This document shows positions 34,401 to 48,313 of a DNA stretch of 64,000 nt, one piece after another. Numbering within the stretch: the stretch's first letter is position 1; each line of letters begins with the position of its first letter. The DNA lies in contig CM055272.1 of the NCBI GenBank assembly GCA_029237695.1, positions 16,046,042-16,110,041 on the forward strand. Reading direction: 5' to 3'. The notes beneath the pieces are model-generated. The model was not told the origin of the DNA. It was given only the letters and a program-made list of their open reading frames with translations, and did not search any database. Position numbers and translations under genes: made by a program. This DNA comes from Conchocele bisecta (Eukaryota > Mollusca > Bivalvia > Lucinida > Thyasiridae).

Positions 34401-37400
34401 AAATTGCATATTTCATTAAAATAAATACTGTAACATTTGTGTTGCGTGATGCGTAATGCTTTCTATAAAGCATGCTATGGTGTATTACCAACGATGAGAG
34501 TGATTGAACACAGGCAGGGTGACACTATATAAGTCACATTTAATTTTTGTCTTGCAATTCTTACGGGTGGCTATTGTAATTGTCCCCGCGTGAGGATTGG
34601 TATCCCAACAACTAAAAAATGCATGTTTCAGTACCAATACATACTGTAGAGGGTATTTGTGTTTGGATTGGGACTGCTTTCGTGTTGATAAGCTTTCTAT
34701 AAAAGCATGCATGGTGTATTTAAACAACGAGAGAGTGATTGAAACAAGCAGGGTGACACTATATAAGTCACATTTAATATTTGTCTTGCATTCTTACGGG
34801 TGGCCTATTGTATTGTCCCGCAGTTGGCGGATTGGAAAATCAACCACTAATATACTTGTTTCGGTTCAATAAATACTGTAAGATGTGGTGCATGTTGAGT
34901 CATACATTCAATAAAGAATGGCATGGTGTATTTACCAACGAGAGAGTGATGAACACGCAGGGTTGACACTATATAAGTCTCATTTAATATTTGTCTTGCA
35001 ATTCTTACGGGTGGTATGTTATTGTCCCCGCGTGAGGATTGGAAATTTAGCCAACGACATAAAAGGCATGTGTGTTTCGGTACAATAAAATACTGCTAAC
35101 ATGTGTGCATGTTGCGTATTACTTTCAATAATGCATGCATGGTGTATTTACCTACGAAGAGAGTGATTGAAACACGACGGTGACACTATATTAATCAGAT
35201 TTTATATTTGTCTGGCTTATGTATTGTCACCGCCGTGAGGATTGGAATCCAACCACATAAAATGCATTGTTTCAGTACAATAATACTTGTAAGATGTTTG
35301 TGCGTGGGTGTTGCGTAATGCTTTCTATAATGCATGCATGGTGTATTTTCCAACGAGGAGGTGATTGAAACACGCTGGGTGGACCTATATAAGTCACATT
35401 TAATATTTGTCTTGAAATTCTTACGGTGGCTTATGTATTGTCCCCGCCGTGAGGATTGGATTGCAAGCACATCAAATACATGTTCGGTACAATAATTATG
35501 TAAGGATGTGTGCTGTTGCGTAATACTTTCAATAAGCATATTGGTGTATTTACAACGAGAGAGTGGATTGAAACACGCACGAGTGACATATATAAGTCAG
35601 ATTGAATTTTTGTCTGGCTTTTATGTATTGTCCGCCGTGTGGATTGGAATCCAACCACATAAATTGGCATATTTCATTTCAAAAATACTGTAACATGTGT
35701 GAGGTGATGTTGCGGAATTGCTTTCTATAAAGCTTGCATGGGTTGTAGTTTACCAACGAGAGAGTTGATTGACACAGGCTGGGTGACACTATATAAGTCA
35801 CATTTAATATTTGTCTTGCAATTCTTAAGGGTCGCTATGTATTGTCCGCCTGATGTGGAATTGGATCCAACAACAAAAAATGAATGTTTCTAGTACAATA
35901 CATTCTGTAAGATTTGTGCGGTTGTTGGTAATGCTTTCTATAAAGCATGCTATGGTGTATTTACAAACGAGAAGGAGAGTGATTGATGAAAACCGCAGTG
36001 GTGACACTATATAAGTACATTTAATTATTTGTCTTGCAATTCTTAGGTGGTTTATGTATTGTCCACGCCGTGAGATTGGAATCCAGCACATAAAATACAT
36101 GTTTCGGTATATTAAATACTGTAAGATGTGTGCTTGTTGCGAATTACTTTCATTAAAGCAAGCATGGTGTATTTACAAAACGAGAAGATTGATTGAAACC
36201 ACGCACGGTGGACTTTTATAAGTTAGATTGAATTGATTTGTCTGGTATGTATTGTCCGCCGTGAGGATTGGAATCACCACATAAAAGGCATATTTCAATT
36301 CAATAAATTCGGTAAGATAGTGTGCGTGTGGTAATGCTTTCTATAAAGCATGCATGGTGTATTTACCACGAGAGGTGTATGACACAGCAGGGTGTCAATG
36401 TATAAGTTAGTTAATATTTGTCTTGCAATTCTTTACGGGTCGCTATGTAATTGTCCCGCCGTGAGGATTGGAATCCCAAACAACCAAAAATGAATTGTTC
36501 AGTACAATACATACGGTAAGATGTTGTGCGTTGATTGTGTTGCGTAATGCTTTCTTTAAGCATGCATGGTGATATTTACCAACGAGAGTGTGATTGAAAC
36601 ACGCAGGGTGACACTAGATAAGTCACATTTAATATTTGTCTTGCTTTCTTAAAGGGTGGCTATGTATAGTCCGCGTGTGGATTGGAATCAACCACATAAG
36701 ATACATGTTTCGGTACAATTAAATACTGTAGTGTGTGCATGTTGGCGAAAGCTTTCTATAAGCATGCATGGTTGTATTTACAAAGAGAGAGTGATTGAAA
36801 CACGACGGTGACACTTATAAGTCACAATTTAAATATTTGTCTTGCAATTCTTACCGCGTGGCTATGTATTGTTCCCCGCCGTGAAGATTGGAATCCAACC
36901 ACAAAAAATAAAATACATGTTTTCGTACAATAAATACTGTACTAAGATGTGTGCATGTTGCGTCATACTTTCAAATAAAGCTTGCATGGTGTATTACCAA
37001 CGGGCGGGAGGAGTGATTTGAAACACGCAGGGTGACACTTTATAAGTCCACATTTATATTTGTCTTGCAAATTTCTTAAGGGGTGGATTGGCTATGTATT
37101 GTCCCCCGCCGTGTGGATTGGATTCCAACGACATAAAAGGCATGTTTCGGTACAATAAATACTGTATAAGATGTGTGCATGTTGCGTAATACTTTCAATT
37201 AAAAGCATGCATGGTGTATTTACCAACGATGAGAGTGATTGAAACACGCAGGGTGAAACTATATAAGTCACATTCTTAATATTTGTCTTGCAATTCTGTA
37301 CGGGTGGCTATGTATTGTCCCCGCCGTGAGGATTGAATGCAAGTACATAAACTACATGTTTCGGTACAATAAAATACTGTAGATGGTGCATGTTGCGTAA

Positions 37401-40400
37401 TATTTCATAAAGAGGCTGTGTATTTTACCAACGAGAAGAGTGATGAAACACGAACGGTGACACTATATAAGTCTGATTGATATTTGTCTGGTATGTATTG
37501 TCCCCGACGTGAGGATTGGAATTCCAACATTAAATAGCTAATTTCATTACATTAAATACGGTAACATGTGTGGTGTTTGGTAATGCTTTCTTTAAAGATG
37601 CATGATGGGTGTATTTTCACCAAACGAGGGAGAGTGGAATTAGACACAGGCAGGGTGACAACTATATAAGTCACATTTAATATTTGTTTCTTTGCACAAT
37701 CTTTACGGGTCGCTATGTATTGTCCCCGCCGTGGAGGATTGGAATCCAACAACAAAAATTGCATGATTTCAGTACAATTGCATACTGTAAGTGTGTGCGT
37801 TGTTGTTGCGTAATGCTTTCTATAAAGCCATGCATGGTGTAATTTACCAACGAGAGAGTGATTGAAACACACTGGGTGACACTATATAAGGTCACATTAC
37901 TATTTGTCTTGCAATTCTTTCGGGTGGCTATTATATTGTCACTCCGTGGTGGATTGGAATCCAAGCACTAAATATACATGGTTTGGTACAATAAATACTG
38001 AAGATGTGTGCATGTTGCGTAATACTTTCAATTAAAGCATGCATGGGTGTATTTACCCAACGAGAAGAGTATTGAAACAAGCTCGGTGACACTATATAAG
38101 TCAGATTTGTATATTGGTCTGGCTATGTATTGTCCCCGCGTGGAGGATTGGTATCCAACACATAAAATTGCGTATTTCATTACAATTTATACTGTAGATG
38201 TGTGCGTGTTGCGTAATGCTTTTATAAAGCATGCATGTGTATTTACAACGAGATGAGTTGATTGACTCACGCAGGGTGACACTATATATGTCACATTTAA
38301 TATTTGTCTTGCAATTCTTACGGGTCGCTATTGTTTGTATTGTCCCCGACGTGAGGAGATTGGAATCCAATAACAAAAAAATGCATGTTTCAGTACAATA
38401 CATACTGTAAACATGTGTGCGTGTTGGTTAATGCTTTCTATAATGCATGCATGGTGTTTTTTACCAACTGAGAGAGTGATTGAAAACAGCAGGGTGACAC
38501 TATATAAGTCAAATTTAATATTTGTCTTGCAATTCTTACGGGTGGCTATGTTATTGTCCCCGCCGTGGAGGATTTGGAATGCAAGCACATACAATACTTG
38601 TTTCGGTACAATAAAATACTGTAAGAGTGTGCTTGTTGCGTTTATACTTTCCATTAAAGCATATATGGTTGTATTTACCAACGAGAGAGTGATATTGAAA
38701 ACACGCACGGTGACACTATATAAGTCAGTTTGAATATTTGTCGGGCTATGTATTGTCCCGCCGTGTGGATTGGAATCCATCCACATAAATTGCATAATTC
38801 ATTACAAAAAATACTGTAATTTGTGTGCGTGTTGCGTTAATGCTTTCTATAAGCATGGCATGGTGTATATTTTCCAAACGAGATTGGGAGGATTGATTGA
38901 AAAAACGCAGGGTGACACTTATACAAGTACATTTAATATTTGTCTTGCAATTCTTACGGGTGGTATGTATTGTATCCCGCCGTGAGGGATTGGAATCCAA
39001 CCACATAAAATACAGTTTCGGTACAATATATACTGTAAGATGTGTGCATGTTGCGTCTTTACATTAAATAAAGCATGCATGGTGTATTTACCAACGAGAG
39101 CGTGATTGAAACTCGCAGGGTGACCACTATATAAGTACATTTTTATTTGTCTTGCAATTCATACGGGTGGCTTTGTATTGTCCCCGCCGGGAGGATTGAA
39201 TCAAGGACATAAAGGCATGTTTCGGTACAATAAATACTTGTAACATGTGTGCTTGTTGCGTACTATTTCAATAAGCATTGCATGGTTTATTTACCAACGA
39301 GAGAGTGATTGAAACACGCACGGTGGACACTATATAAGTATGATTTAATATTTGTAGGCTATGTATTGTCACCCGCCGTGAGGATTGGATTCCAGACCAC
39401 ATATAAAATTTGCATGTTTCGTACAATAAATACTGTAAGATGTTGTCGGTTTGTGTTTGTGCGTGTTGCGTCGTAATGCTTTCTTATAAAGCATGCTATG
39501 GTGTATTACCAACGAGAGAGTGATTGAAACACGCGGGTGACATAAATAAGTCACATTAATATTTGTCTTGCATCTTACGGGTGGCTATGTTTGTTTCCCC
39601 CCGCCGTGAGGATTGGAATGCAAAGCACCATAAAATACATGTTTCGGTTACAATATTTACTTTGTAGTTGTGTGCATGAGTGCGTAATATTTCAATAAAG
39701 CATATATGGTGTAATTTACCAACGAGAATGAGAGTGATTGAAACACGCACGGTGTCACTATATAAGTCAGATTGTATATTTGTGCTGGGCTATGTATTGT
39801 CCCCGCCAGTGAGGAATTGGGAATCCAACCACATAAATTGCATATTTCATTACAATAGATACGGTAACATGGGTGGAGTGTTGCGTATTGTTTTATATAA
39901 GCATGCATGGGTATTTACCAACGAGAGTGTGATTGACACAGGCGGGTGACATATATAAGTCACATTTAATATTTGTCTTGCAATTCTTACGGGTCGCTAT
40001 GTATTGTCCCCGCGTGAGATGGAATCCACAACAAAAAATGCAATATTTGTGTTCAGTAAAAATAAAAAACTGTAAGATGTGTGCGTGTTGGCGTATATGC
40101 TTTCTAATAAAGCATGCATGGTGTATTTACCAACGATGGAGGATTGTTGAAACACGCACGGTGGACACTATATAAGTTCTCATTTAATATTGTCTTGCAA
40201 TTATTACGGGTTGCTAAGTATTGTCCCCGCCGTGAGGATTTGGAATCCAACCACATAAATACATGTTTCGGTACAATAAATACTGTAAGATGTGTGCATG
40301 TTGCGAAATGCTTTCAATAAGCATGCTGTGGTTGATTTACCAGAGAGTAGTGATTGAAACACGCACGGTGACAACTATATAAGTCACAATTTAATATTTG

Positions 40401-42809
40401 TCTTGCATTCTTACGCGTGGCTATGTATTGTCCCCGCCGTGTGAAGACTTGGAATCCAACCACATTTAAAATACATGTTTCGGTACAATAAATTACTGTA
40501 TGATGTGTGCATGTTGCGTCATACTTTCATTTAAAGCAGGCATGTGTATTTAACCAACGACGAGAGTGATTGATTGAAACCGCAGGGTGCTCTATATTAG
40601 TACATTTAATTTTGTCTTTGCTATTCTTACGGGTGGCTAGTATTGTCCCCGCGTGAGGATTGGAATCCAAACGACATAAAAGGCATGTTTCGGTACAAAA
40701 AATACTGTACGATGTGGGCATGTTGGCGTAATACTTTCAATAAGCATGCATGGTGTATTTACAATCGAGAGAGTGATTGAAAAACACGCAGGGTGACACT
40801 ATATGAATCACATTTAATATTTGTCTTGCATATTTTCGGGTGGCTATGTAATTTTCCCCGCGTGGAGGATTGGAATGCAATTACATAAATACATGTTTCG
40901 GTACATAAATACTGTAAGATGTGTGCATGTTGGTTTCATACTTTCAATAAAGATGCTTGGTGTATTTACCAAACGAGAAGAGAGTGATTGAAACACGCAC
41001 GGTGACACTATATAAGTCAGATTGAATATTTGTTCTGGCTATTGTTATTGTCCCCGCGTGAGGATTGGAATCAAACCACATAAATTGCATGATTTCATTA
41101 CATAAATATGTAACATGTGTGCGTGTTGCGTTTAATTGCTTTATATAAGCATGCATGGTGTATTTACCAACGAGGAGAGTGATTGACAAGGCAGGGTGAC
41201 ACTATATAAGTCACATTTAATATTTGTCTTGCAATTCTTACGGGTCGCTATGTATTGTCCCGCGTGGAGGGATTGGAATCCAACAACAAAAAATGCATGT
41301 TTCCAGTACAATGCAGACTGTACGATGTTGTGGCGTGTTGCGTAATGCTTTCTATAACGCATGCATGGTGTATTTACCAACGAGAGAGTGATTGAAACCC
41401 ACAGGGTGACACTATATAAGTCCACATTTAATATTTGTCTTCAATCTTACGGGTGGCTATATATTGTCCGCCGTGAGGGATTGTATCCAAGCACATAAAA
41501 TACATTGTTTCGGTACAATAATACTGTAAGATGTGTGCTTGTTTGCGTAAATACTTTCAATAAAGCTGTTGGTGTATTTACCAACGAGAGAGTGTTTGAA
41601 ACACGCACGGTGACAATATTTAAGTCAGATTGAATATTTTGTCTGGCTATGTATTGTCCCCCGCCGTGAGGATTGGAATCCAAACCAACATAAAATGATT
41701 TTCATTACAATATTTCTGTAAGATGTTGTGCGTGTTGCGTAATGCTTTCTATAAAGCATGCACATGGTGTATTTACAACGAGAGAGTGATTGACACTCGC
41801 AGGGTGACATATATATAAGTCTCATTTAATATTTGTCTCTGCCATTTCTTACGGGTTCGCTATGTATTGTCCCCGGACGTGAGATAGAATCAACAACAAA
41901 AAATGCATGTTTTCAGTAAATACATCCTGTAACATGTGTGCGTGTTGCGTAATTGCTTTCTATTAAGCATTGCTTGGTGTATTTACCAACGAGAGAGTGA
42001 TTGAAACACGCATGGTGACACTATATTTTTTTTTTTTTTAAAAGTCACAGTTAATATTTGTCTTGCAATTCTTACGGGTGGTAGTATTGTCCCGCCGTGA
42101 GGTTTGGATCCAACCACATTAAAAATAATGTTTTCGGTACAATAAATACTGTAAATGTGTGCATTGTTGCGTCATACATTCAATAAGCATGAATGGTGTA
42201 ATTTACCAACGAGAGAGTGATTGAAACTCGCAGGGTGACACTATATAAGTCACATTTAATATTTTGTCTTGCAATTCTTACGGGTGGCTATGTATTGTCC
42301 CCGCCGTGAGGATTGGATCAAGGACATAAAAAGGCATTATTGTTTCGGTACAATAGAATACGTGTACATGTTGCATGTTGCGTGATTCTTTCAATAAAGC
42401 ATGCATGGTGTAATTTACACACGTGAGAGTGATTGAAACCACGCACGGTGACACTATATAGTAGATTGAATATTTGTCTGCTATGTATTGTCGCCGTGAG
42501 GATGGAATCAACCACATAATATTGCAGATTTCATACAATAAATACTGGTAACATGTGTGCGTGTTTGTTGCGTAATGCTTTCTATAAAGCAGCATGGTGT
42601 ATTTACAACGAGAGAGTGATTGAACAGCAGGGTGCACTATTTAAGTCACATTTAATATTTGTCTTGCAATTCTTAGGGTCGCTATGTATTGTCCCGCCGT
42701 GAGGTTGGAATCCAACAACAAAAAATGCATGTTTAGTACAATGCATTTACTGTAAGATGTGTGAGTGTGCCTTAATGCTTTCTATAAAGCATGCTTGGTG
42801 TATTTACCA

Positions 42810-42852
<43 letters not shown>

Positions 42853-42883
42853 GGGTGGGGGGGTCCCCCCCCCCCCCCCCCAA

Positions 42884-42921
<38 letters not shown>

Positions 42922-45900
42922 AGAGAGTGATTGAAACACACAGGGGTGACATTTATAATGTCACATTTAATTTTGTCTTTGCATTATTACGGGTGGCTAT
43001 ATATTGTCCCCGCGTGAGGATTGGAATCCAAGCACATAAAATACATGTTTTCGGGTACCAATAATATGTAAGATGTGTGCATGTTGCGTAATACTTTAAA
43101 TATAGCATGCTACTGGTGAACTTTAACAACGAGAGAGTGATTGAAACACGCACGGTGGACAGTTTATTAAGTCAGATTTGAATATTTGTCTGGCTATGTA
43201 TTGTCCCCGCGTGAGGATTGGAATCCAACCACATAAAATGCATATTTCATTACAATTTATATGTAAGATGTGTGGTTAGTGTGCGTGTTGCGTAATGCTT
43301 TCGATAAAGCATGCTTGGTGTATTACCAAACGAGAGAGTGATTGACACACGCAGGGTGACTACTATTAAGTCACATTTAATATTTGGCTTGCAATTCTTA
43401 CGGTCGTATGTATTGTCCTCCGACGTGAGGATTGAATCAACAAACAAAAAAGGCATGTTTCAGTTACAATTACATACTGTAAACATGTGTGCGTTGTTGC
43501 GTATTGCTTTCTATTAAAGCATGCTGTTGTATTTTACCAACGAGAGAGTGATTGAAACACGGCAGGGTGACACTATATAGTCACATTGAATATTTGTTTG
43601 CAATTCTTAGGGTGGCTATGTATTGTCCCGCGGGAGGATTGGATCCAACCCATAAAATACATGTTTCGGTACAATAAATGACTGTTAAGATGTGTGCATG
43701 TTGTGTCATACATTCAATAAAGCATGCATGTGTATTTACCACGAGAGAGTGATTGAAACACGCAGGGGTGACACTATTAAGTCACATTTAATATTTTCGT
43801 TTTGCAATTCTTACGGGTGGCTATGTAATGTACACGGCCGTGTGGAAATTGGAATCCAACGACATTAAAAGGCATGTTTCTGTACAATAAAAATACTGTA
43901 ACATGTGTGCATGTTGCGTAATAACTTTCAATAAAGCTGCATGGTGTATTTACCAACGAGAGAGTGATTGAAACACGCACTGTGAACACTATATAGTCAG
44001 ATTTTTAATATTTGTCTGGCTTTGTATTGTCCCCGCCCGTGAGGTATTGGAATCCAACCGATTTTTTTGTTCAGTACCAAGAATACTGTAAGATGTGTGC
44101 GTGTTGCGTAATGACTTTCTATAAAGCATGCATGGTGTATTTACACGTGTGAGTGTTTGATAACACCGCAGGGTGACCACTATATAGTCACATTTAATAT
44201 TTGGTCTTGCATTTCTTTCGGGTGGCTATGTTTGTCCCCGCCGTGAGGATTGGAATGCAAGCACATACATAAATGTTTCGGTACAATAAATACTGTAAGA
44301 TGTGTGCTTGTTGCGTAAATCACCTTTCAATTAAAGCATATATGGTGTATTTACCAAGACGTGAGTGATTGATACACGCACGGTGACACTATATAAGATC
44401 AGATGACTATTTGTTGGCTATGTATTGTCACCGCCGTGAGGAGTGGAATCCAACCACATAAAATTGCATATTTCATTTAATAAATACTGTAACATGTGTG
44501 CGTGTTGCGTAATGCTTTCTATAAAGCAATGCATGGTGTATTTACCATAACGAGAGAGTGATGGACACAGGCAGGTGACACACTATTATAAGTCACATTT
44601 AATATTTGTCTATGCAATTCTTACGGGCGCTATTGTATTGTCACCGCCGTGAGAGTTGGAATCAACAACAAAAAAATGCATGCATCAGTACACATAATAC
44701 TGTAAGATGTGTGCGTGTTGCGTAATGCTTCTATAAAGCATGCATGGTGTTTTACCAACGTGAGAGTGATTGAACAACACGCAGGGTGACACTATATAAG
44801 TCCACATTTAATATTTGTCTTGCAATTCTTACGGGTGGATAATGTATTGTCACAGCCGTGAGGATTGGAATCCATACCACATAAGATAATGTTTCGGTAC
44901 AATAATACTGTAAGAATGTGTGCATGTTTGCGTCATACATTCAAGAAAGCATGCATGGTTGTATTTACCAACGAGAGAGTGATTGAAAACGCTGGGATGA
45001 CACTATATAGTCACAATTTATATATTTGCTTGCAATTCTTAGGGTGGGTATGTATTGTCCCCGCCGTAGAGGATTGGAATTCCAACGACATATAAGGCTT
45101 GTTTCAGGTACATATAATACTATGTAACTTGTGTGCATGTTGCGTACATAATTTCATAAAGCATGCCATGTGTATTTACCAAACGAAGAGCAGTGATTGA
45201 AAACCACGCACGGTGGACACTATATAAGTCAGATTTAATATTTGTCTGGTATGTTTGTCCCCGCCGTGAGGATTGGAATCCACAACTCATAAAAATGCAT
45301 GTTTCAGTACAATAAATACTGTAAATGTGTGAGTGTTGGTAATGCTTTCTATAAAGATGCATTGGTGTATTTACCAACGAGAGGAGTGATTGAAAAACGC
45401 AGGGTGACACTATATAAGTTCACAATTTAATATTTGCTGCTGAATTCTTACGGTGTCTTGTTTTTTGTCCCCGCGTGAGGATGGAAGCAGCACATAAAAA
45501 TACATGTTTCGGTACAATAATTTTTTTTTTTTTTTTTTTTTTAATGGGTTTTTGAAAGATGTGTGCATGTTGCGTTAATTACTTTCAATTAAGCATATAT
45601 GGTTGTATTTGCCAACGAGAGAGTGATTGAAACACGCACGGTGACCATATATAAGTCAGATTGAATATTTGTTCTGGCTATGTTAATTTTTTGGTCCCCC
45701 CGCCGTGAGGATTGGAATTCCACCACATAAATTGGCATTATTTCATTACAATAAATTCTGTAACATGTTTGTGTGGGTTGCGTAATGCTTTAATAAAGCA
45801 TGCAGGTGTATTTACAACGATGCAGAGTGATTTGACACAGGCAGGTGACACTATATAAGTCACATTTAATATTTGTCTTGCAATTCTTAAGGGGTCGCTA

Positions 45901-46110
45901 TGTATTGTCCCCGCCGTGAGGATTGGAATCCAACAACACAAAAATGCATGTTTCAGTACTAATTACATACTTAGTTGAGTGCGTGTTGCGTAATGCTTGC
46001 TATAATAGCATGCATGTGTTTTTTACCAACGAGAGATTGATTGAAACAGGCAGGGTGACACTTTTATAAGTAACATTTAATATTTGTCATCTGCATTCTT
46101 AGGGTTGGCT
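28430..46110. other. indel-ridden part of satellite, probable unpolished sequence
   Basis: From about 28430 the same monomers acquire single-base insertions and deletions every 10-40 bases (for example GTCCCGCC or GTCCCCGCG for GTCCCCGCC), then return abruptly to clean monomers at about 46110. The flanking clean arrays differ from each other only by substitutions. The error type is that of uncorrected long reads. Any variant, length or frame inside this interval should be distrusted. Confidence 0.85.
42813..42920. other. 108-bp G/C homopolymer insert in satellite
   Basis: A monomer is split between ACCAAC and GAGAGAGTG by a run of G, a run of C (42865-42881) and a second run of G. No other monomer has it. 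Similar poly-T inserts occur at 42026-42039 and 45521-45542. All lie inside the indel-ridden interval, so they are most likely base-calling or consensus artefacts. Confidence 0.8.
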
Positions 46111-47158
46111 TGTATTGTCCCCGCCGTGAGGATTGGAATCCAAGCACATAAAATACATGTTTCGGTATAATAAATACTGTAAGATGTGTGCATGTTGCGT
46201 AATACTTTCAATAAAGCATGCATGGTGTATTTACCAACGAGAGAGTGATTGAAACACGCACGGTGACACTATATAAGTTAGATTGAATATTTGTCTGGCT
46301 ATGTATTGTCCCCGCCGTGAGGATTGGAATCCAACCACATAAAAGGCATATTTCATTACAATAAATACTGTAAGATGTGTGCGTGTTGCGTAATGCTTTC
46401 TATAAAGCATGCATGGTGTATTTACCAACGAGAGAGTGATTGAAACACGCAGGGTGACACTATATAAGTCACATTTAATATTTGTCTTGCAATTCTTACG
46501 GGTGGCTATGTATTGTCCCCGCCGTGAGGATTGGAATCCAAGCACATAAAATACATGTTTCGGTAAAATAAATACTGTAAGATGTGTGCGTGTTGCGTAA
46601 TACTTTCTATAAAGCATCCATCGTGTATTTACCAACGAGAGAGTGATTGAAACACGCACGGTGACACTATATAAGTCACTTTTAATATTTGTCTCGCAAT
46701 TCTTACGGGTAGCTATGTATTGTCCCCGCGGTGATGATTGGAATCCAAGCTCATAAAATGCATGTTTCGGTAAAATAAATACTGTAAGATGTGTGCATGT
46801 TGCATAATACTTTTAATAAAGCATGCATGGTGTATTTACCAACGAGAGCGTGATTGAAACACGCAGGGTGACACTATATAAGTCACATTTAATATTTGTC
46901 TTGCAATGCTTACGGGTGGCTATGTATTGTCCCCACCGTGAGCATTGGAATCCAAGCACATAACATACATGTTTCGGTAAAATAAATACTCTAATATGTG
47001 TGCATGTTGCGTAATACTTTCAATAAAGCATGCATGGTGTATTTACCAACGAGAGAGTGATTGAAACACGCAGGGTAACACTATATAAGTCACATTTAAT
47101 ACTTGTCTCGCAATTCTTACGGGTGGCTATGTATTATCCCCGCCGTGAGGATTGGAAT

Positions 47159-48226
47159 CCCGCCCTATTTAATAGTCGCCATTGCTTTCTATTGTAAAGT
47201 ATTGTTTTCTAATCATGTCACGTTCATTGGGGAAACGTACCGGACCCTAGATCACACTACTGAACACAATTATTTACCAGAAATATGGATAATTCAACAT
47301 TTAGCAACATTTATAGGACACTGTTTATTAGAGTAACTACGGTACAACGTTCGCACATTTCGCAAAATACAAGAACAAATGTTCTGTGTTTCTACCAATA
47401 AAACGGTCTGCACAACGCAGTTTTACTTTATGAATCAGATATACTCACTGACTATCAATTCTCAGGGGCGGATGTATACTGTCCCCGCCGTGAGAATTGA
47501 AATCGAACCACACATAATGCATGTTTAAGTACAATAAACACGGTGAGATGTGTGCGTATTGTGTAATACTTTGAATAAAGCATGCGTCGTGTTTTTACCA
47601 GAAAGAGAGTGACAGAAACACGCGGGGTTACACTATACAGGCCACATTAATGTTTGACTTGCAATTCTCACGGGTGAGTATTTATTGTCACCGTCGTGAG
47701 GATTGAAATTCCGCCATATATAATAGTCGTAATTGCTTTCTAGTGTAATATAATGTTTTGTTATCATGTCACATTCAGTGGGAAACGTCCCGGACCCGAT
47801 ATCACACTACTGAACACAATTAATTACCAGAAATATGAATAGTTCAACATTTGGCAAGATTTATAGGAGACTATTTTTAGAGTAACTACGGTACTACGTT
47901 CGCACATTGCGTAAATACAAGACAAATGTCTACTGTGGTTCTATCAATAAAATGGCATGCATAACCACTTAGTATTACTGTATCAATCGGATATACTCAC
48001 TAACTTGCACTTCTTACGGGCGGATGTATAATGTCCCCGCCGTGAGAATTGAAATCCAACCATATATATTGCATGTTTAAATACGATAACTACGGTAAGA
48101 GGTGTGCGTATTGCGTAATAATTTTAATAAAGTATGCATGGTGTATTTACCAATAGGAAGGTGGCAGAAACACGCGCGGTTACACTATATAAGTCGAATT
48201 TAATATCTGACTTGCAATTCTTACGA
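47159..48226 (+). repeat. two copies of composite unit (diverged satellite monomer plus ~310-bp block)
   Basis: At 47159 the satellite switches, right after GATTGGAATCC, into an unrelated block (CATTGCTTTCTATTGTAAAG, ACACTACTGAACACAATTA, GAGTAACTACGGTAC) that ends near 47465 with TCTCAGGGGCGGATGTATAC and re-enters a diverged monomer (47466-47708). The block then repeats at 47709-48015, again followed by a diverged monomer to about 48226. The composite unit is about 550 bp. Both block junctions fall at equivalent monomer positions, so the composite is an ordered repeat rather than a chance insertion. Confidence 0.8.
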
Positions 48227-48262
48227 CTTGCGGGGCTCATACCGCAGCGTGAGCCCCGCAAG
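48227..48262. repeat. perfect 13-bp GC-rich hairpin with third arm copy
   Basis: CTTGCGGGGCTCA (48227-48239) and TGAGCCCCGCAAG (48250-48262) form a perfect stem with a 10-base loop. A direct partial copy, CTAGCGGGGCTCACG, follows at 48295-48309, each preceded by a satellite-like CAATTCTTACG. It marks the end of satellite-related sequence. Confidence 0.85.
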
Positions 48263-48313
48263 CCGCTATATCTTGTCTTACAATTCTTACGGACTAGCGG
48301 GGCTCACGTTACA

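Larger units (their letters stand above)
17620..47158. repeat. satellite array, 207/191-bp monomers, ~145 copies
   Basis: Head-to-tail copies of one monomer containing TATTGTCCCCGCCGTGAGGA, TGGTGTATTTACCAACGAG and CACTATATAAGTCACATTT. Long monomers measure 207 bp (for example 21281 to 21488); short ones measure 191 bp (22708 to 22899) and lack 16 bp between TTTGTCT and GGCTATG (the TTGCAATTCTTACGG part). Short monomers recur irregularly (near 21670, 22490, 22890, 24320, 24720, 25110, 25930, 27150, 28170), giving a loose higher-order structure. Further variants differ at AAAATACATG versus AAATTGCATA versus ACAAAAAATGCATG. Because 207 is divisible by three, runs of long monomers hold frames of up to 242 codons on the minus strand; no feature suggests they are genes. 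Each monomer carries a TATA-like CTATATAAG and two AATAAA hexamers. Confidence 0.95.

Noticed and set aside
28430..46110. Many short frames in the indel-ridden satellite
   Set aside because: Frames are created and destroyed by probable sequence errors in noncoding repeats.
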